A stretch of DNA of 37,051 bases from Candidatus Rokuibacteriota bacterium (GCA_003221455.1 QHRX01000008.1:1-37051), one strand, 5' to 3'. Numbered from the stretch's first letter, positions 24,299 to 32,098 are shown. Translations and numbers: made by a program. Notes: generated by a model not told the origin, from the sequence alone.

Positions 24299-24480
24299 CT
24301 ACCCCTTGACGGCTCCAGACGACGAGGTGGCGCTGGACGAAGATGAGCGGGACCACCGGCGGAACCATCATGAGGGCGGCCGCGGCCATCATGCCCCCAG
24401 TCCACCTGCACGCCCTCGAAGAAGGGCATGCCGCCGACCGTGAGCGCATCGCCGTCACTCCTGTCCTTCGCCCAAAACCC
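24299..24480 (-). pseudogene. Remnant of a MalG-type carbohydrate ABC permease (C-terminus, frameshifted)
   Basis: Three frames on the minus strand read in succession like the end of a MalG-family permease: DALTVGGMPFFEGVQVDWG in one frame, then, after a run of G, MMAAAALMMVPPVVPLIFVQ in the next, and finally GAVKG followed by a stop in the third. GAVKG-stop is the usual C-terminus of this family. Two frameshifts and no upstream gene body make this a decayed fragment. It lies directly upstream of the threonine synthase start. Confidence 0.72.
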
Positions 24481-24483
24481 CAT

Positions 24484-25046
24484 TCAGCAGACAAGCTGTT
24501 GATCCTTCGGCTCTGAGCCGGTGACAATCGCCGTCCAATGATCGGCATGCTACTCCACCTGCTTCGACTCCTCCCGCTCCTCTGCGGCGGGTGAAGGCGA
24601 TGGCCACGGCCCCAAGCCCTCCTCGCCCACATGCTCTGCGGCACGACTCGTGGCGCCACGGGCGCCCGGACGAGGCCGGCGATCTTGTCCTGCTCGGGGC
24701 GCGGGATCGCCGCCGGTAAATCGCGCGCAGAGCGCCGAGGCGCCGCCGCTCGTCGAGGAGGCGCTCCGCGGCGGCTTCGGTTCCTACGCGCTCGGTCCTC
24801 GAAAAACAATTCTTGACAATTTTGACCGGGAATGTTTTTAAATGCGCCAAGAGGAGGCCGAGGGGTCAAACTGATCGGGCGTGAAGGGCCAGGTCCCATC
24901 GCCTCTCGGTCAGAGACCACACGATTCGACGGCGGTGCCACAGCTCTCGGTCACTCGGGTGTTCGTGGAAGGACGCAGCGGGACTCGGGGAAGCCTACCG
25001 AGCCTTTCTGAAACGCAACCGGATCCAAGACGGGTGGGGGAACATC
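24484..25046. other. Intergenic region upstream of the PD40 protein
   Basis: About 560 bases without a supported gene. It separates the decayed permease (minus) from the PD40 gene (plus). Its only clear signal is the AT-rich block at 24.80-24.84 kb with a promoter-like sequence. Confidence 0.5.
24813..24842 (+). promoter_or_regulatory. Candidate promoter in an AT-rich block
   Basis: TTGACA at 24813-24818 followed by a spacer of 17-18 bases and an AT-rich TTTTAAA segment as a weak -10. The flank contains direct repeats: ACAATT at 24807 and 24816 and TTGAC-N4-TTGAC. The block stands out against GC-rich surroundings and could drive the PD40 gene at 25047, giving a leader of roughly 200 bases. 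Confidence 0.4.
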
Positions 25047-26078
25047 ATGACGACGCTGTCGCGTAGGCAATTCATGCAGAGGTCGGGAACGTTCGTCGGA
25101 GCCGCGATGGCGACGTCGTGGGTGTCTTCTGCTCGCGCGGGAGCTGCCGAGCGGGAATTGATCCCCAAGAAGTTCCCGTTTCCTCCCAACGATCAATTTG
25201 GCAACTACGAGCCGACAATCACCGGGGATGGGAATACCATCTATTTTGCCCGCTTTGCGGCGGCCGGCGACAAACGGGTCAAGACGACGGATCTATTTGT
25301 CACCCATCGAATCCGTCAAAGCGGCGAGTGGCCCGGTTCGAACGGAGACTGGACGGTTCCTGAACGACTCCCCGATTGGGTGAATAGTGACGCGATGGAT
25401 CTGGAGCCGAGAATCTCCCCGGACGGGGGGACCCTGCACTTCATGAGCACGCGGACGGGCGGCCACGGGGCAACAGACATCTATGTCGCCCACAAGCAGC
25501 CGAACGGCGAATGGACGAAGGCCGAGAATCTTGGACCGAACGTGAATTCGCAGTACGTTGACCACTGCTTCATGCCGAGCGGCATACCCGGTCAGGAGAA
25601 TGTGTCGGTCTTCATCTCGATCAGGCCCCGAGAGCCGGGAGCCGCTCCCTCACCCGACGTGTACACGAGCACCCTGGAGCGGGGTGTATGGCAGCCCGCC
25701 AAGCGGCTCGACAGCAAGGTACTCGACTCGATAGGTTTCAAGTGCCGCATCAACGCGGTGGCAAAGGACGGGCTGGTGCTCGGCGTCGCCTCCGTCCACG
25801 ACTTCGGAAAATTCCACAAGATGGTATTCCTTCGCTACGACCCGTCGACCAACCGGTGGAAGGGACCCATCGTCGAAGCTCCGTTCAATCTCCCGAATGT
25901 GGATGGGGCGTGCCCGCAGTTCACGGCAGATGGTGACAAGATGATTTGGTCGTCCGGTCAGGACCGCGGTCCCGGGCCGATTTCGGGGTCGGACGGGAGC
26001 GGGTCGGTATACGATCTGTTTTGGTTGAAGACGAGCGACGTCGTCGCCTACTACCGGGCAAAGGCACGACTGACGTAG
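25047..26078 (+). CDS. Tat-exported PD40/WD40-like beta-propeller protein
   Basis: 343 residues. A twin-arginine signal (SRRQFMQRSGTFVGAAMATSW) is followed by a mature part containing TolB/PD40-type repeats: YEPTITGDGNTIYFARF, LEPRISPDGGTLHFMSTRTG, and CPQFTADGDKMIWSSG. Each carries the strand-turn-strand xSPDGxxLxF pattern. Such domains form beta-propellers that bind ligands or partner proteins in the periplasm. The function is not known. The following genes encode copper-linked proteins, but the gap and independent promoter make a shared role uncertain. Confidence 0.8.
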   Translation: MTTLSRRQFMQRSGTFVGAAMATSWVSSARAGAAERELIPKKFPFPPNDQFGNYEPTITGDGNTIYFARFAAAGDKRVKTTDLFVTHRIRQSGEWPGSNGDWTVPERLPDWVNSDAMDLEPRISPDGGTLHFMSTRTGGHGATDIYVAHKQPNGEWTKAENLGPNVNSQYVDHCFMPSGIPGQENVSVFISIRPREPGAAPSPDVYTSTLERGVWQPAKRLDSKVLDSIGFKCRINAVAKDGLVLGVASVHDFGKFHKMVFLRYDPSTNRWKGPIVEAPFNLPNVDGACPQFTADGDKMIWSSGQDRGPGPISGSDGSGSVYDLFWLKTSDVVAYYRAKARLT

Positions 26079-26136
26079 AAGGCAAGTCGGTCAGCCCGTA
26101 GGGGCGACAGCGCCGCTGCGCGAGTGCGGTCACGGA

Positions 26137-26550
26137 ATGGTGTGCCCGCTTCCCGAATACGCTCGCGCCCGGGTACCGCGACCCCGCTTCGTGAAGTCGA
26201 TTGCCCCGCTGGTGCTCGTCCTTGCCGTCTGCGCACTGACAGGCACCGCCGCCGGCCACGCGATGCTTCAGCGGACGGAGCCCCGCGTCGAGAGCAGGGT
26301 GAAGCGTTCTCCCGACGAGGTGAAGCTCTATTTCACCGAACCCCTCGAACCAGCCTACAGCTCGGTCCGTGTCGTGAACGATCGCGGAGGGCAGGTGGAT
26401 CGCGGGGACAGTCGTGTTGACCGCTCGAACCCGGTACTGCTCCGCGTGACACTCCCGGCGCTTCCTCCAGGAACGTACCGGGTGAGGTGGCGGGTGCTGT
26501 CGATCGACGCCGACGTGACCGAAGGCGGCTTCGCGTTCAGAGTCGAATGA
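26137..26550 (+). CDS. CopC-domain copper-resistance protein
   Basis: 137 residues. A signal peptide (VLVLAVCALTGTAAGHA) leads into a CopC domain whose mature N-terminus begins with the metal-binding His (GHAMLQRTEPR), and continues with DEVKLYFTEPLEPAYSSVRV and the C-terminal GTYRVRWRVLSIDADVTEGGFAF, including the conserved Asp/His-type positions (here DAD, no His). CopC binds Cu in the periplasm and works with CopD. The start could be ATG 26137 or GTG 26191, which would give a tighter signal peptide. Its stop overlaps the CopD fusion start (ATGA). Confidence 0.88.
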   Translation: MVCPLPEYARARVPRPRFVKSIAPLVLVLAVCALTGTAAGHAMLQRTEPRVESRVKRSPDEVKLYFTEPLEPAYSSVRVVNDRGGQVDRGDSRVDRSNPVLLRVTLPALPPGTYRVRWRVLSIDADVTEGGFAFRVE

Positions 26551-28526
26551 GGCTCTTCCTTCTCGCTGCGTCTTGGGTACACCTCGCCTCCTCCGTCCTC
26601 CTCACGGGGGCGTTCTTCATGCTCCTCCTGGCGGGCAACCCGAGCGAGCGGCCGACCGCGCGCCGGTGGGAGAGGACGATCGCCGTCTACTCGCGCCGCG
26701 TCCTCCTTGTCGCCCTCGGCTCCGGGATCGCCTGCCTGCTAGCGCGGACCGCAGTCTTCGAGGGCCGCCTCGAGGCGGCCCTCGAGCCTCGAGCGGTGTG
26801 GCGGGCTCTCCTCGATACGCGTCCCGGACTCATCTGGCTGGCGCGTCACGGTCTCCTCGTCGTGCTCGGGGCGTTTCTCCTCTTGCCAGCGGACGTCAGG
26901 GAGACCAGGAACTGGATCGCCGCCCGCGTCGAACCCCTCGTGCTCGGCATGCTCGCGCTCGCTCTCGTGAGCGGCTCGAGCCACGCGGCCGGTGTCGCCC
27001 CTCGCACGGTGCTGGCGGTGGCGGTTGACGTCGCCCATCTTCTTGGGTCCGGCATCTGGATCGGTGGGCTCGTCCCGCTCGCGCTTTTGCTGAGAGCGGC
27101 GAGCCGTGAAGCCGGTGCGGACTCACGGCTCTATGCAGAGCGCGCCGTCCTCCGGTTCTCCGGCGCCGCGCTCGCGACGATGATCGTCCTGATCACGTCG
27201 GGATCGATGAACGCGTTCGTGCAGGTCGGGAGCGTCGCGGGCCTCGCGGGGACGGCATACGGCCACCTGCTCTTGGCAAAGCTGTCGGTCCTCGTTCCGG
27301 TTCTCGTCCTGGCGGCGGTCAACCGCGTGCGCCTGCTTCCTGCGCTTTCCCGACCGACCACCACGGTCGGGTGTCCGGCGATGCGCAGCCTTGCCGCATT
27401 CGTCGGACTCGAAGCCATCCTGGCGCTCGTCCTGCTTGCCCTGGTCGCGGCGATGACGCTTACGACGCCCGCCCGCCATGAGCAACCAGTCTGGCCGTTG
27501 CCGTTCCGATTCTCCCTGGACGCCGCGCTCGAGGGGCCGGCCACGCGATGGCGGGCACTCCTGGGCAGCCAACTCGTCTTGCTCGGAACCGTTGCCGCGA
27601 TCGCATCCCTGTTCGTGCGCCGCCGGCGCGCCCCGGTGCTCGCCGGCGCGCTGGTCCTCATCGCCGTCGGCGCCGGCGGTGGCCTTGCACCGTTCGTGGT
27701 CGACGCCTATCCAACCACGTACCGGCGGCCGCCGGTGACCTATCACGCCGCCTCGATCGCACCCGGGATGCTCGTCTACCATGAGCACTGCGCCACCTGC
27801 CACGGCGCCACGGGGGCCGGTGACGGACCCTCGATGCAAGGCCGGCGGCCGCCGGCCGATCTTCGCTCCCCGCCCGTATCCCGCCGGCACGCGGGCGAGA
27901 TTTTCTGGCTGGTGACCCACGGCATCCCCGAGCGTGGCATGCCCGGCTTCGAGAACCGGCTCGGCGATGCCGAGCGCTGGGACGTGATCAACTTCATCAG
28001 GGCGCTCGGCGCTGCCGGTGACGCCGGCCGACTCGGACGGGTGGTGGAGCCTGAGCGCCCCTGGCTGGTCGCGCCCGACTTTGCCGTCTCGGTGGGCCCG
28101 TTAGCGCCGGGTGCGCTGCGCGACTACCGAGGGCGGCGGATCGTCCTGCTGGTGTTCTACACGCTACCGGGATCCCGCCCGCGCATGACCCAGCTCGCGC
28201 GGAGTTACGACCTCTTGTGGATCATGGGTGTGGAGGTCATCGCCGTGCCGACCGATGCCTCGTCCGAGGCGATCAGAGAGCTCGGCTCCTCACCGCCCGC
28301 CCTGTTCCCGGTGGTGACCGACGGGGCCCTCGATATCGTCCGGGCCTACCGTATGTTCGCGCCCGGGCCTCACGCAGAGCTCCTGATCGACCGTCAGGGC
28401 TATATCCGGGCGATCTGGAAAGGCGATACCGAAGCGATGCCCGAGGCCACGGTGCTCCTGGGCCAGGTCGAGCAGCTCAACGAAGAGAGGAACGTCGCCC
28501 CCTTCCCGGACGACCACATCCACTGA
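26547..28526 (+). CDS. CopD - cytochrome c - redoxin-like fusion protein
   Basis: 659 residues from the ATG overlapping the CopC stop. Residues 1 to ~390 are a polytopic CopD-type copper permease with WVHLASSVLLTGAFFMLLL, AVDVAHLLGSGIWIGGLVPL and further helices. At ~415 a c-type haem motif appears in HCATCHGATGAGDGP with a likely axial Met in GMPGFENRL. From ~509 a thioredoxin/AhpC-TSA-like domain follows (VAPDFAVSVG, IVLLVFYTLPGSRPRMTQL, AELLIDRQGYIRAIWKG). That domain has no cysteine at all, so the peroxidase or SCO-type thiol chemistry is lost. CopC-CopD coupling suggests copper uptake or sensing linked to periplasmic electron flow. The three modules in one chain are unusual. Confidence 0.88.
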   Translation: MRLFLLAASWVHLASSVLLTGAFFMLLLAGNPSERPTARRWERTIAVYSRRVLLVALGSGIACLLARTAVFEGRLEAALEPRAVWRALLDTRPGLIWLARHGLLVVLGAFLLLPADVRETRNWIAARVEPLVLGMLALALVSGSSHAAGVAPRTVLAVAVDVAHLLGSGIWIGGLVPLALLLRAASREAGADSRLYAERAVLRFSGAALATMIVLITSGSMNAFVQVGSVAGLAGTAYGHLLLAKLSVLVPVLVLAAVNRVRLLPALSRPTTTVGCPAMRSLAAFVGLEAILALVLLALVAAMTLTTPARHEQPVWPLPFRFSLDAALEGPATRWRALLGSQLVLLGTVAAIASLFVRRRRAPVLAGALVLIAVGAGGGLAPFVVDAYPTTYRRPPVTYHAASIAPGMLVYHEHCATCHGATGAGDGPSMQGRRPPADLRSPPVSRRHAGEIFWLVTHGIPERGMPGFENRLGDAERWDVINFIRALGAAGDAGRLGRVVEPERPWLVAPDFAVSVGPLAPGALRDYRGRRIVLLVFYTLPGSRPRMTQLARSYDLLWIMGVEVIAVPTDASSEAIRELGSSPPALFPVVTDGALDIVRAYRMFAPGPHAELLIDRQGYIRAIWKGDTEAMPEATVLLGQVEQLNEERNVAPFPDDHIH

Positions 28527-28548
28527 TGGAATCCGGAGCGCCTCCTTG

Positions 28549-28950
28549 ATGCCCGTGTGGCAGGTGGTCCTCCTCGTGAACCTCACGCTCGCCGTTGGCC
28601 TGGGCCTGGGCTACGCCGACTGGGGCCGGCGGGCGGACCGGCTCTATCAGGAACTCGAGGCCACCCGCGCGAGAGTGGAGCAGCTCGAGCGCGAGCGCGC
28701 GGCGTGCACCACCGGTGCCCGTGCCGGCGAGCAGCAGTGGGAGGCGCGCGGGATCGTACGGGCGATCTTCCCCCGGGCGGACCTGCTGGTGATCACGCAC
28801 GAGGAGATTCGGGGGTTCCTCCCGCCGAGGACCACCAGCTTCCGGGCGTCGCCGAAGCTTCGTCACGCGGTCCGGGTGGGCGACGCGATACGATTTTCGC
28901 TGCGGGGCGCGTTCCGGGACGCCACCATCGTGGCGATCGAGAGATGGTGA
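28549..28950 (+). CDS. Membrane-anchored CusF-like small barrel protein
   Basis: 133 residues from ATG, 22 bases after the CopD fusion. An N-terminal membrane helix (VVLLVNLTLAVGLGLGY) is followed by a short coiled coil (LYQELEATRARVEQLERER) and a C-terminal small barrel ARGIVRAIFPRADLLVITHE...RVGDAIRFSLRG...IVAIE. The barrel follows the pattern of CusF/copper-binding OB-like domains. The His (ITHEE) is retained but the MxM copper ligands are replaced (LPPRTTSF), so copper binding would need other residues. Position after CopC/CopD supports a copper-related role. This family assignment is by pattern, not by a search. Confidence 0.65.
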   Translation: MPVWQVVLLVNLTLAVGLGLGYADWGRRADRLYQELEATRARVEQLERERAACTTGARAGEQQWEARGIVRAIFPRADLLVITHEEIRGFLPPRTTSFRASPKLRHAVRVGDAIRFSLRGAFRDATIVAIERW

Positions 28951-29112
28951 ATGGATCTGGCCCGGCCGCGCGCAGGTCGAGGCCGCGGTAATACCGACAG
29001 GTCGTATCCCCGCCGCTCGATGTCCAAGGAGCTCCTTGATATGCCCGATCTGGCCGCCGTTGACACGCGCGCGAATCATCCCCTACCTTCTCCCTCATCT
29101 CTCGGGGCCCCA

Positions 29113-29205
29113 CCGGGGGTCTCCGAACGCGTCGTGATGACGGTGATCGGCCACACGACTCGTGCCGTCTTCGGTCGCTACCACACGGTCAGCCCCGCTG
29201 AAAGA
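29113..29205 (+). pseudogene. Tyrosine recombinase C-terminal fragment
   Basis: About 30 residues with GVSERVVMTVIGHTTRAVFGRYHTVSP, the end of a phage-type integrase: GH...R...RYH with the His and nucleophile Tyr positions. No N-terminal or core domain is present upstream, so it is a remnant. Confidence 0.65.
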
Positions 29206-29574
29206 ACTTCAGGTACTTACCTGAGATTTTGATCTGACCATCTGCCGCGCCATGTCTGTGATCAACGCCCTCAACGGCCGGCACGCCGGCCAACAACGCG
29301 CCGTAGGTCAAGGCCGCTGCGGAAATCATCACCGAGAAATTGAGAATGATGATGCCAGTCTGCGGCACGCCGTCCAACTCCAGGTGACCAGGAGGATGTC
29401 ATGAAACCAGGCAGTCCAGTTGATGCCTAGAACCTGTTCAACGCCGCCGAAATTGGTGAACCTTCACACACGCTCCACCAGGCGCAGTTGCCGGGGCTGG
29501 GAGCCGAGCGAGGATCACTCGTGCGCCTGCTCGGGCAATGATGTCGTGCCGTCTGCGGGCGGAGAGCGCGGCGA

Positions 29575-29855
29575 TCATGTCGTTCCTCTCGTGGGGTCAT
29601 CCGTTGGCGGAGCGCCCCACGCCAGGGCCGCCTCGATGACGCGGTCCAGGTGGTCGAAGTCGATCGGCTTCGTGACGTAGTCGAACGCTCCGCTTTTCAG
29701 GGTCTGCCGCGCCGCAGGAACGTCAGTGTTCGCTGTCACCATGATGACCGGGGCCAGCGTCCGGATCCGCCAGAGGAGCTCGAGGCCGTCCATGCCGGGC
29801 ATATGGAGATCCAGGAGCACCACGTCCGGGCGCGCGCGGGCGATGACCTGCGGCG
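29575..29855 (-). pseudogene. Truncated response regulator receiver domain
   Basis: The minus strand encodes the later two thirds of a CheY-like receiver: ARPDVVLLDLHMPGMDGLEL with the phosphoacceptor Asp, VIMVTANTDVPAARQTLKSG and the Lys region DYVTKPIDFDHLDRVI. The first strand and acidic pocket are missing: upstream of ~29855 the sequence turns into an integrase fragment on the opposite strand. No output domain follows before the stop. Confidence 0.72.
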
Positions 29856-30072
29856 CACGTTGGCGTCGGGGGCGGTCCAGCGAAGCGCCAGCCTGCGGGA
29901 AGTCAAGGAATCGCTGGGGCACAGCTCGCCGGCGATGGTGATCCGGTACGCGCACCTGAGCCCCGAGCATCTCCGGCGCGCGGTTGCCCGCCTGGATGGG
30001 GGGCGCTTGCCGACGCTGTTACCGCTTCGGCCTCAGCGCAAATCTCAACGCAAGAGCCTGCCGACCTCGTAG
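29847..30072 (+). pseudogene. Tyrosine recombinase/integrase C-terminal fragment
   Basis: The 3' part of the 29650-30072 ORF reads DDLRRTLASGAVQRSASLRE, VKESLGHSSPAMVIRYAHLS, EHLRRAVARLDG, the standard end of a tyrosine integrase (box II: HxLRHT-like, LGH, and Y in RYAHL). The first His of HDLR is Asp here and the upstream half of the ORF is antisense of the response regulator, so the gene is 5' truncated. Confidence 0.72.
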
Positions 30073-30099
30073 GGGTGCCCCAGAAGTCCTTGTCGTAGT

Positions 30100-30176
30100 T
30101 GGTACGCCCGGCAGGAATCGAACCTGCGACCTTCGGATTCGAAGTCCGACGCTCTATCCAACTGAGCTACGGGCGC
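30100..30176 (-). tRNA. tRNA-Arg (anticodon TCG)
   Basis: The minus strand reads GCGCCCGTAGCTCAGTTGG at the 5' end and folds as a full cloverleaf: acceptor GCGCCCG/CGGGCGT, D arm, anticodon stem TCGGA/TCCGA with loop CTTCGAA (anticodon TCG), T arm GCAGG-TTCGATT-CCTGC and an encoded CCA after the discriminator A. It is just 3' of tRNA-His on the same strand. Confidence 0.97.
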
Positions 30177-30187
30177 ATACACCATAA

Positions 30188-30265
30188 TGGGGTGAGCGAA
30201 GGGAATTGAACCCTCAACCCCTGGAGCCACAGTCCAGTGCTCTGACCAATTGAGCTACGCTCACC
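30188..30265 (-). tRNA. tRNA-His (anticodon GTG)
   Basis: Minus strand: G-1 followed by acceptor GTGAGCG/CGCTCAC, D arm with GCTCAATTGGTCAGAGC, anticodon stem CTGGA/TCCAG with loop CTGTGGC (anticodon GTG), T arm GAGGG-TTCAATT-CCCTT, discriminator C73 and encoded CCA. The G-1:C73 pair is the tRNA-His identity feature. Confidence 0.97.
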
Positions 30266-30305
30266 GCGTTCGTGCGCTGGAACCAGGACGGCCCGGGGCT
30301 TCATG

Positions 30306-31193
30306 CTACCGTAGCTTCCCCAGGGGCGCAATCACGTCCCGCATCGTCTCGAGCCCTTCGCGGGCCGAGCGAAGGGGCGTCGCCAGGACCCGGAGCGCCC
30401 GCTCCACCCTGAGACCGCCCCGCAGCGGGCGCGGCGCCCGCTGCCCGAGGCGCGCCGTCGGGACGGGCGCCAGCCAGCCGTCGTCGAGCCCGAACACCTC
30501 GGCCACGAGCCGCGCGAACGCGTACCGATCCAGCACGGACGTCCCCGCGACGTGATAGACGCCACGCGCGTCGTGTTCGACAAGTTCGACGCTCGCGGCC
30601 GCGAGGTCGCCGTTGAAGGTGGGGCTCGAGACCTGATCGGCCGGTACCGACATCCTCTCGCCCTCGCGGCAGTGCCGGATCACTTGGTACACGAAGTTCT
30701 TCTCCTGCCGCTCCGGCCCGTAGACGACCGTCGTCCGAAGGATCAGGCAACGCGGAAGCGCCTCTCGCACGGCCAGCTCGCCCTCCCATTTGGTGCGCCC
30801 GTAGACCGACAGGGGGTTTGCGCGGTCGTCCTCGCCGTAGGGCCCGGCGGTGCCGTCGAAGATGTACTCCGTGGAGTAAAATACGAAGCCCGCGCCGAGC
30901 CGCGCCGCCGCCTGCGCCGCCGCCCGCGGTCCGTCGCGGTTCAGCCGCGCGGCATCGTCGGGATGCGCCTCGCAGAAATCGACATGGGTGAGGGCGCCCG
31001 CGCAGAACACCCAGTCGGGGGCGGTCTCGCCCAGGAGCCGCTCCGTGGTCGGCGCATCCCCCAGGTCGAGGTGGACGGTCCCCGGCGCGGCCGTGCGCGC
31101 GTGTGTGCCGACGACGGCGTGGCCGCGGCGGCCCAGCTCGAGGCAGAGCGCGCCACCCACCTGTCCCGACGCGCCGATCACCAGAGCCCGCAT
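30306..31193 (-). CDS. RmlD-like NAD(P)-dependent sugar-nucleotide reductase/epimerase
   Basis: 295 residues, extended short-chain dehydrogenase family of the dTDP-4-dehydrorhamnose reductase type. The Rossmann motif is VIGASGQVGGALCLEL; CAGALTHVDFCEAHPDDAARL and YSTEYIFDGTAGPYGED follow, and the catalytic Tyr/Lys are in YGRTKWEGE. Related proteins include RmlD and the methionine adenosyltransferase regulatory subunit-like reductases, so the substrate is uncertain. It is cytosolic, 38 bases downstream of the secreted hypothetical gene on the same strand and just upstream of the two tRNAs. Confidence 0.88.
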   Translation of the reverse strand: MRALVIGASGQVGGALCLELGRRGHAVVGTHARTAAPGTVHLDLGDAPTTERLLGETAPDWVFCAGALTHVDFCEAHPDDAARLNRDGPRAAAQAAARLGAGFVFYSTEYIFDGTAGPYGEDDRANPLSVYGRTKWEGELAVREALPRCLILRTTVVYGPERQEKNFVYQVIRHCREGERMSVPADQVSSPTFNGDLAAASVELVEHDARGVYHVAGTSVLDRYAFARLVAEVFGLDDGWLAPVPTARLGQRAPRPLRGGLRVERALRVLATPLRSAREGLETMRDVIAPLGKLR

Positions 31194-31231
31194 GTCGAAA
31201 AACCCGTCGATCCGCGACGAGACGGGCCGTG

Positions 31232-31702
31232 CTACTCCGGCAGCGCGATCTCCGCCTGGCGGCGCGGAATCTCCCGCTCGATCCGGAGCCAGACGCTGAG
31301 GGGATCGAAGGACGCTCGGTTCTGGGCGGCGCAGGCCTGGAGCTTATCGACGAGCTGCCGGCCCTCGGCGACCCGCCGCCGGGGTGCCTTCGCCTCGTGC
31401 CGGAGTGTGTCGTCCCTGGCGGCCTTGGCATCGATCCACGCCTGCTCGAGGTGGGCCATCAGCAGAACGACGTCATTGACCCTCGCCTCCTCGAACTGAC
31501 TCCACTCCGCGTCGCTCGAGAAGCGGGGGCAGGGCTCGACGAGCACCGCGCCGAGCCGGCTCGCGACAGAGTCGACCGCCTGGAGGGGATGGTCGACGCG
31601 CACGCTCGCCTCGGCGACCGAGCGGATCGTGGGGCCGGCTGACGCCGCCGGCGCGACGGCGGCAAGGCACGCGAGGAGGACGCCGGTCGGGCCAGCTCGC
31701 AC
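31232..31702 (-). CDS. Secreted hypothetical protein
   Basis: 156 residues from GTG. The first ~22 residues are a signal peptide (GVLLACLAAVAPAASAGP). The mature part is helical and charged, with two Cys (EPCPRFSS and LQACAAQN) that could form a disulfide in the periplasm. No family recognised. There is no Shine-Dalgarno: the GTG begins six bases after a palindromic TATACT element shared with the divergent gene, which suggests a leaderless transcript. Confidence 0.65.
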   Translation of the reverse strand: MRAGPTGVLLACLAAVAPAASAGPTIRSVAEASVRVDHPLQAVDSVASRLGAVLVEPCPRFSSDAEWSQFEEARVNDVVLLMAHLEQAWIDAKAARDDTLRHEAKAPRRRVAEGRQLVDKLQACAAQNRASFDPLSVWLRIEREIPRRQAEIALPE

Positions 31703-31708
31703 GCGGCT

Positions 31709-31718
31709 AGTATATACT
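31709..31718. promoter_or_regulatory. Palindromic bidirectional -10 element AGTATATACT
   Basis: The perfect palindrome AGTATATACT holds TATACT (five of six matches to TATAAT) on both strands. On each side exactly six bases separate it from the first base of a GTG start codon (31702 minus, 31725 plus). A -10 element ends about six or seven bases before the transcription start, so both mRNAs would begin at or next to the start codon. Neither gene has a ribosome binding site, which fits leaderless translation. Confidence 0.6.
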
Positions 31719-31724
31719 CAGCCA

Positions 31725-32093
31725 GTGAAACGCCGGCGGATGGTCTGCCGGGCCGCCTGCCTCGCGGTCCTCGGCGCGCTCTGTCTCGTCGCGGGCGCGC
31801 ATGCGGCCGACTACTTCACGATCACCTACAACATCGATCGCAGCGGCCCGCGCCAGATCCGCCTCGACGGTCGCATCTTCAACAACACCTCCCTCGACGC
31901 GGTCAACGTCCGGCTCCGCGTCCAGGCGCTCAGCGCCGCGGGCGACGTCGTCGCCGAGCTGCCCGCGTACGTCGACCGGCTCATCCGGGCGCGGCACGAA
32001 GGCTACTGGGACGCCTCCGTGCCGCCCGATCCTCGCATCACGGGGTTCCGGATCGTCGTCGCCGGCTACCGCTTCCTGGTCCAGGGGCCGTAA
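31725..32093 (+). CDS. Secreted hypothetical protein (FxLyD-like)
   Basis: 122 residues from GTG; the track start at 31629 would run through the divergent promoter and gene and is rejected. A basic n-region (KRRRMVCR) and hydrophobic core (LAVLGALCLVAGAHA) make a signal peptide. The mature domain has a beta-rich pattern with LDGRIFNNTSLDAVNVRLRV and GDVVAELPAYVDRLI, similar to small periplasmic Ig-like FxLyD domains (asymmetric interpretation; no search possible). It converges tail to tail with the PfpI gene, five bases apart. Confidence 0.65.
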   Translation: MKRRRMVCRAACLAVLGALCLVAGAHAADYFTITYNIDRSGPRQIRLDGRIFNNTSLDAVNVRLRVQALSAAGDVVAELPAYVDRLIRARHEGYWDASVPPDPRITGFRIVVAGYRFLVQGP

Positions 32094-32098
32094 CCCGC

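Larger units (their letters stand above)
28951..30099. other. Gene-debris region beside tRNA genes
   Basis: About 1.15 kb without an intact gene. It contains two tyrosine-integrase C-terminal fragments and a truncated response regulator (listed separately), an uncharacterised minus-strand ORF (29189-29377, hydrophobic then short) and the perfect palindrome CAAGGAGCTCCTTG (29025-29038). Composition is more mixed than in flanking genes. This is the pattern of an eroded mobile element next to a tRNA. Confidence 0.6.

Noticed and set aside
29650-30072. 140-residue ORF as an intact gene
   Set aside because: Its first half is antisense to a response regulator and its second half an integrase end; it is a joint, not a gene.
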